64,000 nt of DNA, taken from contig NC_044288.2 of the NCBI RefSeq assembly GCF_004027225.2, positions 1,828,719-1,892,718 of the forward strand, given 5' to 3'. The position numbers and the translations under genes are program-made. Every line of letters begins with the position of its first letter. The first letter of the stretch is position 1. Source of the stretch: Strigops habroptila (lineage: Eukaryota; Chordata; Aves; Psittaciformes; Psittacidae). Under the pieces are notes generated by a model. That model saw nothing but the letters and a program-made list of their open reading frames with translations. It made no database searches and was not told the DNA's origin. This document shows positions 19,104 to 30,000 of the stretch, piece after piece.

Positions 19104-22100
19104 TCCCGAATAGGGCTGGGGGCCCCGGAGGGAACCGCCGTCCACGGGGCGGCGGGGCCGGGGCGGGGGGACGGGACACAGGACATCCCACCGGGCACCC
19201 CTGTCCCGCTCCGGAGGGGTCCAGAGGGACGCGCGGGGCCTCACGGCTCCGTGCCTCAGCCTCCCCATTGCCGAGTGGCCGAGGGCACGGCGGAGGGGGA
19301 AGAGCCGGGCCGGGAGCGGACACCGGGCTGTCCCCAGGGTCCCCGGGCATGTGAGGTGCCCCAGGGCTGCCCTATCCCTTCCCTTGCTGGCACAGGGTGC
19401 AGCCCCGTGTGTCGGGGCCAATGCAGCAGGAGGGTGCTGGGCTTGGGGCCATGGTTTCCCAGCCACGAGGGTACCTTGGGGTCCCCATGATGGCTGCAGC
19501 ACCCCACAGGCCCTCCTGAGTTGTCCAGAGCAGCCCTGAGTATCCCAGTCCCACCCGCATCAGGCAGGAGCTCTGGAACCCAGGTTCATCAGGATCCCCT
19601 TCTCATGTCCCCTTTGTGCTCGTGTCTCATCCCCAGCCCAGTTGGGAGCCCTGGGCATGTCCCACGGTGTCCCCAGCCAGGCTGCTCCCGGCCCAGGGCT
19701 GCTCCCAGCCCTTTGCCTGCCTGGGAAGCATGGGTGAAGCCATCTCTTTCTTTTAGGAACCAAATTGCTGTCGGCACTAAGGGCAGAGGCTGAGCTGCTG
19801 CAGGGGCTCATCCTGCCCCAGCACCTGCAGGAACAAGAGGTCACGGTTGGGGACAGAGCCAGCACTGCCCCTTCCGCTTGCTCCAACACCAACACGTCTC
19901 CATGCACAGGAGCAAAGGCTCCTACAACCTGTAGCTCTCAGCCACGTCTCCTTTCCCTCCCTGCTGGCCTCAGGGAGCTCCCCAGCTTTTCCCAGGGTGA
20001 GGCAGGAGCTTGTCCCGGCCTCAGGGGGCTCCGGATGCTCTGAAGGTGCGAAAGCAGCGCTGGAGAGGGCTGGAGGGGCCGCGCACCCCTTTCATCTGGC
20101 CTCTCCAGGCACTCTGCAAACAGGAGCCAAGTGCTTCTTGTGCCAGCGCCGGCTGCGCAAACAAGGGTGGGTGATGAATGGGTGCCCCAAGGGCTGGGGG
20201 GGCACCCACGGGCCGGGCCAGCCCTCGCAGTGCCCCCCAGCTGCAGGGCGCTGGCACAGCTCCACTGCCAGCACCGAGTACCTGCCCCCGGCGCTGGCAC
20301 AGCTCCACAGAGCTGTCGTGGCCCAACCACGGCTGGCATGGCTCCGGCACATGACACAAGGCAATTCCCAGGTCCCCCGTGCCCTTTGGATCCCCACTGA
20401 CAGCAGGGATGGACTTTGAAGCTCCAGTCCCAAAGAGCTTCCCCACGGTGGACAGTCACCCCGAGCCTGACGGGTGTCCAGGGCACCCTGAGCTGGGCTC
20501 TATGTCTGGCTGTCCCCATCCCACTGCAGTGGCAGCCACCTTCCAGCCATCCTGCTGCCCTCATGGCAGTGCTGGGTCCCCAGGGACAGCGGAGGCTGTG
20601 AGCCCTGGTGTTGACACATCCCAGCCCCATGTTGTCCCTCTCATCCTCGTGACATGCTCCCCAGGGTCTCACATGGGAGCGGTGTGGGCTGCGCAGGGTG
20701 GCTGCTGTGTGCTGCCATGCAGTGTGTCCCCTTTGTCCCCATGTAGCTGCCGGGTAGCACCCGCAGGGGCTGACTGGGCCCTTGTGAAACACCAGCACAA
20801 GCCCCTGTGGAGTATGGAAGCACCATGAAATCCTGCCCGGCCATATGGGGCAGGGGACGTGCTCCCGGCATCGAGGTCACGCTGGCTGCAGCTCCCTGGA
20901 GTGCAGCCACCTGCTCTGGATACAGCAGGCAGTGAAATCCAGAGAAAGGGGAGGAAAAGGCACCATCAGCTCCAGTCTTGCTGCCTCCTCACCCCCCAGG
21001 ACCCATTTGCACACCCTGCCTGATGCCAGGAGATGCCCCAAGCCCTGGAGAAGCTCTGCAGCCCCAAGCCAAGGAGCTTGGCTACATCTCGCAGCCCCCC
21101 AACAGCTCCATGTGCCCCCAGGCCCATGCTGCCGGTCCCGGCGGGCCCAGCCTGGCAGGGCTGTCTGGTTTCGGGTGCGCTCATGCTTGCTCAGGTCCGG
21201 GCTGTGACGGATTCATGGCAGCGGGAGGTGTGGGTGGCAGAGCCGTCATCTTCTGGAGCAGCTCCCATCCCTATCCCTGTCCCCGGCACTCAACCACGTC
21301 CCCCAGGGCCAGCGTTTGGGTCCCAGCCCCTGAAGGATCACCCCAGGAGCCTGGTGGTGTTCCCACTTCTGGGATGCGGAGGCTGGGGTGGCACAGCATC
21401 ACTGTGTGTTTGAGTTCTGGTCCTGCCTGTAAGACCATCACAGTGGTCCTGGTGCCAAGGGTGACCCTGCGAGTGGTCCAGTCTCAACCACCTGTGGGTC
21501 CCTCAGGATACCAAGCTTGGTGGGTGCTGCTGTACCGACATCCCCACTGGGATCAGCCCTTGGTGGTTCATTTATTGCCATGAGGATCTCCCAGAGCATC
21601 TGCCTGGGAGGAAGATCTAAAATCCCCCACCGGAAATTGTGCAATACCAGGTTTAGGGGAGAAAATCCTCCTAATCTGAGGAAATCCCGGTCTTTCTACT
21701 TCTCCCACTTCACTTGTAAGGCAGGGCTACACCTATCTGCAGTCTGTCAGCACAATCTCTGGCACAAAGCGTGGTTCATTGTTCCCCTAAAGCCCCGTTT
21801 GCCCAAGAGGCAATTCCTCAGTGCTTCCCTCAAGGACAGGAATGCGAAAAGCTTGGAACAAAGGGCGCAGAGCAATAGTGCTGGGACCAAACATGATGGG
21901 GAGCTGAGGATCACCCTGCCCTGGAGAACCTGGTTCCTCCAGGAGGTAAGTGCCACCACAGGCACAAGCCCATCCCCAATACAATGTTCGTTTCTCCTGG
22001 GGGATTTGGGGGCTCCCAGCTCACACTGGGTGTCTGTCCTGAGGCTGTTGGTGCCCAATGCACTGGAGCCAGCTCAGCACAGAGCAAGGAGCCCAAGGCA

Positions 22101-23104
22101 GGTCCCTGCTGAACTGGCCAGGCCGGTGGTGTTGCCCACACCTCGCTCTCATCTTGCTTCAAGGTATTTTGTGTCGCTGAGCAAATTCAGACAGCCTGAA
22201 GCCTTGCATGACCCCCATCCCCAGTGGGTAGCATCCCTGAGCACCCAGCATGGCCAGGCGCAGGGCTATGATGTGCCCTGTGGGCAGGGGAACCCACTGC
22301 ACATGTTGGAGAGGCTGGAAACCCTGAGACAACAGTGACACCGCTCAGCTCAGCGCTCTGAGGGGTTCAGCTCACACTGGGGAGTGCCTGGAGCTGCAGT
22401 GCCAGCGCTCCATGGTAGCGGCCACCCATCCTGCTCATCCCCAGTGCAAGGTCTGCTGCATCCCAGGTCCCTGCTCAGAGCCAGCTGCCTGCCCTTGTCC
22501 CCTCTTCAGTGCAGCTCCAAGTCCAGCTCCAAGCGGCAATCAAGCAGTGGCCCTGGTTGCCACGCTGGCCCTGCTGGCTCAGCCCCATGCCACAGCCCTA
22601 TCTCACAGCACATCTCAGGGTGATCTTTGAACCTGGTGGCCTGAGGTGAGCAGAGCTGGTGGCTGTCACTGTGGTGACACAGAGCTGGCACAGGCCTGTG
22701 TGCATGCGGTGGTGGGCAAACAGCAGCTGGCACAGCTGAGAGGTGCTGGGATCGATGTCCATGTGGCTGTCTGGTGCAGAGGACACCGCGGGTTGCCCAG
22801 GGCGAAGTGCTGGGGACCAGGAGCCACCATCGCCCGCAGAAGCTGTTGTACAGAGCCAGGGGCCATGTGTCCTGCTGCTGGGGGGGATCCTGCTTCACAT
22901 CAGCCCCTTTCACGGGCCCGCATGGAGCGGGGTTAAGCATGGGGCTATGGTGGGGCCGGCACTGAGGGTCTGCAGCCCCCAGCCCTCACTGGCTGGTGCC
23001 ACAGCAAGTCGAGGGGGCAGGAGGGTGATGGTGCCTCTTCCAGCCCCGTCCCCTTGTGGACCAATGCAGCCTCTGCCATCAATGAGGGTACCCGGGGGGA
23101 GGAG

Positions 23105-23503
23105 TATGGAGGGAAACTGGGGCTGTTCAGCCTGGAGAAGAGAAGCTGCGTGGAGACCTCAGAGCAGCTTCCAGTGTCTGAAGGGGGCTACAAGGATGCT
23201 GGGGAGGGACCTTCATCAGGGACTGTAGTGATAGGACGAGGGGTGGTGGGTTTAAACTGGAACAGGGGAAGTTCAGGTTGGAGATAAGGCAGAAGTTTTT
23301 CCCTGTGAGGGTGCTGAGGCGCTGGCACAGGGTGCCCACAGAAGCTGTGGCTGCCCCATCCCTGGCAGTGTTCGAGGCCAGGTTGGACACAGGGGCTTGG
23401 GCAACATGGTCTAGTGTGAGGCGACCCTGCCCATGGCAGGGGTTGGAACTGGATGAGCTTTAAGGTCCCTTCCAACCCAGACCAGTCTCTGGTTCTATGA
23501 TGA
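23105..23503 (+). repeat. CR1 LINE fragment (3' end), sense strand, upstream of MFSD2A
   Basis: About 400 bp match the CR1 3' region: CTGTTCAGCCTGGAGAAGAG, GCTGAGGCGCTGGCACAGGG, CAGTGTTCGAGGCCAGGTTG, GGATGAGCTTTAAGGTCCCT and a terminal GGTTCTATGATGAGG. It is truncated at 5', as most CR1 copies are, and moderately diverged. It ends about 190 bp before the MFSD2A start codon. Confidence 0.92.
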
Positions 23504-23539
23504 GGGGGATGCAGAAAGGGAAGGATGAAGGGCTGGGAT

Positions 23540-24060
23540 GGAGGGAAGGGACGGAGCGGGGGGAATGAGGATGAGGGTGGGCCGGGGTGTGGAGGAAGAG
23601 CCGGGCCGGAGGAGGAGGCGGAGCCGTCCCGGGGCGGGGCGCTGCCGGTACAAGGCCCGCGCGGGCGGCGGCGCGGCCCCATTCATCGCGCACGGCATGG
23701 CCGGGGGCGGCGGCGCGGAGCGGGCCCGGGCCGGGGGGCTCCTGCCGCCCGCCCGCCGCCAGCCTCGCCGCAGGGTGAGCACCGGGACCGGGCTGGGGGG
23801 ACGGGACGGGTCAGGGGGTGTGCGGAGGGGTCCCGGTCGCGCTAACGCCGGTCCCGGTTGCAGGAGAGCCGGGAGCGGCTGTCGGTGTGCAGCAAACTGT
23901 GCTACGCCGTCGGGGGGGCCCCTTACCAGATCACGGGCTGCGCGCTCGGTTTCTTCCTCCAGATCTACCTCCTGGACGTGGCGCAGGTACGACCGGGGGG
24001 GCCGGGGCCGGGCTTTCCTGGTTCGCCCGCCCCGCTCGGGGAGGGGGGGGATCGGTCACG
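23540..24060 (+). promoter_or_regulatory. MFSD2A: MFSD2A CpG-island promoter
   Basis: Very high CpG density with GC boxes (CGGGGCGGGGCG near 23635) begins right after the CR1 fragment and continues through exon 2. No TATA box is evident before the ATG at 23697. Confidence 0.6.
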
Positions 24061-27000
24061 GTCGCGGTCCTGGGGGGGTGTCGGTCCGAGGGCTGCGGGT
24101 TTCTGCCCCATGCGTGGAGCCGAGCGGCTGCTCCGTGCCTCGGCTTCCCCATGCGGTAAAACAAACGGGGTCGTGGTGCGTGTCCTGTGGGATCGGGATC
24201 CATCCCACAAAGCCACAGCATTCGGTGTGGAATAGGGAGGGAGAAGCACCCGTGGGGCACCTCGTGCTGGCTGCGGTTGAGTTTGAGGGAGCTCTGCTCC
24301 GAGATGTGGGAATTTGGTGTGGAAAGACTGTGGTTGGGCAATGCTGAGAGGGACTGGGTCACTGTGCCTCAAATCCCACTGGAAATAGGCAGAGGATGGG
24401 GCTGTGGGGTCACAGTGCAGTTGGGGGGGTCCTGAAGAGCTCAGGAAGGGCAGCCAGCGGCACAGGGTTTTGTGTGTCCTGACACGAGATCTTCTTCCTG
24501 CAGCTGGACCCTTTCTCTGCTTCCATCATCCTTTTTGTGGGGCGAGCCTGGGATGCTGTCACAGACCCCATGGTGGGCTTCTTCATCAGCAAGACATCAT
24601 GGACCCGCTTTGGCCGCCTGATGCCCTGGTAAGAGCCTCCTGCAGCACTTGCATCCCTGCCTGGTGTGTCATAGTGCTTCCAGTCAGCTTTGAGTGTCCC
24701 TTGGCACGAGGTTTGCAGGGCCGGACGTGCTGATGCCCTGTTTCATGCAGGTCAGGTGCCAAGTGCCCCAAAAAGCCCCAAGATGCTGCCAACAACTTGG
24801 GCTTCAGGTCTGTGCCTGTGACTTTGACTGGTCCCAAGCTGCTCTGTGCGAGCTGGGCCCGGCCGTGCTCCATGTCACTGCGCCTGCAGCAGCTCCTGCT
24901 GCCCCGAGACCTGCGCTGGTGCCACGTTCTGGTGCTGGACTTTGTTCCTGGGGTGCTTGCTGGTGGGTGCCAGCTGAGCAGATGGCATCGCTCGCCTGGG
25001 CAGGAGGGATGGGGGTGTGTGTGGCTGATGCGCCGTGGTGGGAATGCCGGCTGACAGTCACGAGGATGCTCTTCGGGCAGGAAAACAGCTGTTGGGGATC
25101 GGGGTGTCTGCACATGAGCATTTCTGCCGCCCTTGGGAGCAGGGTGCTGAGCAAGGGGATGCCGAAGGGAGTCAGAGCAGATGGGACGGGGCTTCCAAAG
25201 CCTCAAAAGGGTTCACGTCTGTGCTCAGGGCAGACAGGATGTCTGTAAACACCTGCCCCTGTACAGGACATGACGTGTTGCAAGGTGCTGATGCCAAAGT
25301 GTGGACATGGTGTGTCCTGTGCTAAAATAACCCATGTCCTGGGTGCCTGTGGGATTGCTGAAATACAATGCAGCCAAGAGGGTGGGCATGGGGGGAGCGG
25401 AATTAGAGGGACACAGTCCTTTCCCCCACAGATTATACCCTCCACTTCCAGGCTTTCCTGGAATAGCTCTGGGCAGTGGCAGTCGGCTCCATGCATGGCC
25501 CGAAATAGCTCCTCTGCAGCCGCGCGTGTGGCAGGGTCTGGGGTCTGGAGATTAGAGCAGGGCTCTGTAATCTCGTGTCCTCGGGGCGGGGGGTGGGGAT
25601 GGAGCGGCTGCATTCCTCCAAACGGCTCCTGCTTCCTTAGAGTTAGCCAGAGCTTTCAGCTCGCGCTGGGCCCCTCCGCAGAGCTGGGGCAGCCGCCTGC
25701 GAGCAGCTCGCTGCTCTCGAACGTGGCTCAAGGGCAACCTGCTGAGTCCAGTCTGGATGGAGCTGAGCTGAGTTCAGCCGTCCCGAGCTTGGGGTTTGTC
25801 CTGCAGAGCTGCTGCCTCGGTTTCTCTATGTGCGGAGCCAGGAGCTGCAGAAGCTGCTGCCTGACCCCGTGTAACCCCCCCCATGTGTGAGGGTTTATTG
25901 CTCTGCCAGGCTTTGAAGGGTCTGATCTGTGAGGCCAAGCCCCATCCGGCTGCTGGTGGTTGTAGCTCAAAGCTTGGGGCTCCTCCAGCTCTTTGGAAGG
26001 GAGAGGAGACCTCCCCCGAGGGCCACCACCTCTCTCCCTTTCAGTTCTTTCTTTTGGAAAGCCATTTTGGCACGTTTTGTCCCAGCAGTTCCCCTGCTGG
26101 CTGCCTCCTCCTCTGCCCCAGCCTCGGATCCCCGTCCCCTCGACCACCCTGAGCGCTTTTCCTGCTCGCTAAACTTTTCCTTGACGTGTCGGTGACCAAG
26201 GAGCCCCGGCTTTGACCTTCCTCCTTCTGCACCGGCCGTTTGCAAACGATTAACCGCGGGGCTGGGCAGGGGTGTGCGAGCGCGGCACAAAGGAACACAC
26301 CATCGCGCCGCGGCCAATGAGCACCCGAGCGCGTCACCGCGGCCTCTGCCAGCGCCTCCGTCACCTCGGCCTGGCTCAGGGGTAACTCGCAGTCACTTGT
26401 CTGCTGGCCCTGGAGCTGCCCGGCAGCCCCGGCCGTGGCTCCGTGCCCCAGCCCCAGCGCTGGAGTGGGCCCACGGGACCATCGCGGTGTGTGACGTGGT
26501 TCCCGCGGTGATTCATTCAAAACTTCCCCTGCTCCACGTCTGCGATAAGCACGCGGGAGAGGAGTGGCTGGAGCCCAACTCGCCCCTTTCCCCCCCTGCT
26601 CCATCCCCATCCCATCGGGTGACGTGTGCGCGGAAGAATGTGCATGTGTCGGGTGCTCCCCGTCTGTGGGGATTCAGGTTCTGCCTCTTCCCTGCCCCTC
26701 CTCCTCTTCCTCCCCCCAACTTTAAACTGTGCATCCTGTACGTCAGCCCGGATGGAAAGATCTCCCCGTCCCCTGGCAGTGGAGTGGGCGAGGGGAAGCC
26801 CTGACCGCACAGAGCTCTGTTGCGTGTCCGGTTGTGCCAGCTTTGTTCCTCAGTCCCCAGCCTGTAGAGCGCAGGGGGCTTGTAAATCTCCAAGCAAAAT
26901 CCATCCCTAAACAGATGTGGATGCAAGCTCAACACCTGGCTCGCTTCCCTCCAGCAGGAGGAATTCCTTCCGTGCCCCTCAAGCGATGGGGGACCTGGGT

Positions 27001-30000
27001 GCTTGTTGGTGTCCTGGGGCTGCTGGTGCTGGGTAGAGCTGCTCCCTGCCTGGGCTGCAGCAGGACAAGGGTTATGATGAAGCAAAGAGATGCTCTGGCT
27101 GGCTTCCTACTGCCATCACCCTCATTGGCCAATGCTGGGACTGCTGACAAAGCCCAGCCCTTGAGCAATCCCCCCCTCCCTGATCCTCTGTTGCACTTCA
27201 CATCCCATGTCCCTGTACACGCAGCTCCGGGAAGCGGGGTGGAAGAGCGAGCCAGGCTGCTGTTGGCTGGTGGTTTGCCCCATCCCTGCCCGAACGGAGG
27301 TGACCCCAGGCTCGGGGCGAGGGGGGGCCATGGCAGCAAAGCCAAGCTGGCAAGAGGCATTTGGCTGCTGGGAGCTGGGCTGTGCTGCCTGGCTGCTCCC
27401 CAACCCTTGCCGGGACGAGGGAGGCGATTACACCCTGCTGAACGCATGGCAGTGCCGCCTGGGGGAAGAGATAGGGGCTGGGGATGGAAGCCAAAGGCAG
27501 GAGCAGATTTGTTCCATCTTCCATCGAAGCAGGGATGCCTATTTTTGCAAAGAAAGCTCTTCCTTGGAAGTCGGAGTCAGCTCTTCCCCTTCCCACCCTG
27601 TAAGACCTGAGCTGCTGCTTTCAGAGTGGTCTATATCATCCCTGTGGCAGACCCCTCCTGTCTGAGTGTTGGAGTAGGAGCCCCAAAACCAGATGCCTGA
27701 ACCCCACTGGCCATGTCGCAGTGGGGAGAGCTGGGCTGGTGGGGTTACCCGGGTGCTGCGTGCCTACACACTGCTAACACTGTGTCCTCCCAAAGGATCA
27801 TCTTCTCCACCCCGTTCGCTGTCATCTCCTACTTTCTCATCTGGTTTGTGCCAGACATCTCCAGAGGCCAAGTGATGTGGTATCTAGTCTTCTACTGCGT
27901 CTTCCAGACCCTTGTGACGGTGAGTTGGGCTCTGCACGCGTCAGGGCCAGTGGGTGAGGGATGGAGAGGATGAATCCTTCACCTTGCTGAGCAAGGGGCA
28001 GGTTCCCCCTGCCCCAGGTCCCACGGGCTGTTGCACCACCTCTGAGCTATTTCTCCTCGTGATGTTGCAGTGCTTCCACGTGCCTTACTCAGCGCTGACC
28101 ATGTTCATCAGCAGGGAGCAGAGCGAGCGGGACTCAGCCACTGCCTACCGTAAGTGTTTCCATCCCTCCTTCGCCATGCCATGCAGCAGTGGGAGCAGCG
28201 TGACCAAGCCTTGGCCTCTCTCCTTGCCTCAGTTTCTCCATCAGACACTCTCCTTCCCTGTGGCTTTATCACTTGGTGATTTGGGGGGGAGCTGTAGGAA
28301 AGCTGGGCTGGCTCCTTTCTCCTGGGGAAGGGCAGGGAATGGCAGCTCTGGGTGCTAAGGGCTGCGTTGAGTCCTGTTGACTTCTCCCTCCAGGTATGAC
28401 AGTGGAAGTACTGGGCACTGTGCTGGGCACTGCCATCCAGGGCCAGATCGTGGGCAAGGCAGTTACTCCCTGCATCGAGAATGCCCTCTTCATTGACAAG
28501 GCCAACTCCTCGGTGGCCATGGAGGAGCTGAACATGACCCACGACACCGGGTCGCTCACAGACACGGTAAGCTGGGGGGGACCACGCTGCCGGGGCCTTC
28601 TCGACCCGTCTGGCTCCTGGGACAGCCCCGTCCCTTACAACTCTCTCCTCTCTTGCACAGAGAAATGCCTACATGATCGCTGCGGGGGTCATCGGGGGGC
28701 TCTACATCCTCTGCGCCGTGGTGCTGTCGGTGGGCGTGCGGGAGAAGAGAGGTGAGGCTGGAGACACGCTGCAATGCTCTGCACTGCTCGAACGCTGCGG
28801 CTCCTGCCAGGGGCTCCCCTGGCTCAGCTCTGATCCCTATTCATGGCTCGAGCCTTGGGGGAGAGGGGCAGGAGGAGCTGAGGTCTGGGTATGGGGCCTG
28901 GGGAAGGCACTGCAGGAGCCAGAGCATCTTCAGGGTATGTCACAGCACAGCCATGAGGACTTAGCCATGAGGACTTAGCCATGAGGACTTAGCTCTCTGC
29001 TCTGCACCATCAGAGATAAACATTATCATGCACAGCTCTGGCTGGCCAAGGTTGCTAGTGCCAATTAGGGCATCCCAGGGTGACATGAGAGCCAAAGTCC
29101 AGTACCTTCTGTCCTTCCCTTGCTCTGCTTTGCAACCAGCTCCGCTTATCCTGGGTAAATCACCAGGTCATCATCTGCTCTCCATGGGGCTGATGGATCC
29201 ATGCAAGAGGCATTGCCCTGGGATGCTGTAGGTGGGCAGGGGCTTGTGCAGGGTGCTCAGCAGCAGGCGAGAGGCATGCAGCCCTTGCACCCAAGGGTGC
29301 TGTTTCTATGGGTCTAACGATGGGCTGATTTGCTCCCCAGAGTCCTCTGAGCTCCGGTCGGACGAGCCTGTCTCCTTCTTCCGGGGGCTGAAGCTGGTGA
29401 TGAACCATGGTGCCTACATCAAGCTCATTGCCGGCTTCCTCTTCACCTCACTGGCCTTCATGGTAAGCACAGCTGGGAGAGGGAATGGCAGCAGCACAGC
29501 ATGGGGATGGCTCAGGGGGCCCAAAGTGGATCCTTGGGGGTTGGGAGCTGCCTCGGGCAGAGAGGGTGGATGTGGCTTCATGCCCTTGGGTGGGTTGGAG
29601 AACGGCCACTTTCTTTGCTGGTGCTGGGTGGGATGTCAGGGTCCCGTCCCCCCTGACCATCGTCTGCTTCCTCCACAGCTGCTGGAGGGGAACTTTGCCC
29701 TCTTCTGCACCTACACCCTGGGCTTCCGCAACGAGTTCCAGAACATCCTTCTGGCCATCATGGTGCGTATGGCCCCGTCCTGGAGCCCCTTGGGGCCAGG
29801 ATGGATGCTGCGAGTGCCGTGGGTCCTCCCAGGGGCAATGTGGGCTGAGGGGAGGGAGGCCATGGGGCTGCAATGGGCTGATGTGGGCACAGTGACCGAA
29901 GGTCCCCTGGGAGAAGGGGAGAGGGAGAAGGAGCTGCCAAATGTCCTGCAAAGTCCGGGCGGGTTGGTAGGAACAGGGAGGCCTTTGTTCCCATGTGAAG

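Larger units (their letters stand above)
17700..23095. other. MYCL-MFSD2A intergenic region, no gene recognised
   Basis: Most of this 5.4-kb stretch is GC-rich single-copy-looking DNA with long but compositionally driven open frames on both strands. None resembles a known family. It contains a degenerate minisatellite (18924-19003) and a strong CTCF motif (19090-19103). Confidence 0.55.

Noticed and set aside
18465-19490. A 341-codon open frame on the plus strand between MYCL and MFSD2A
   Set aside because: It runs through a minisatellite and a CTCF motif, has no recognisable domain and has equally long frames on the other strand, so base composition explains it.
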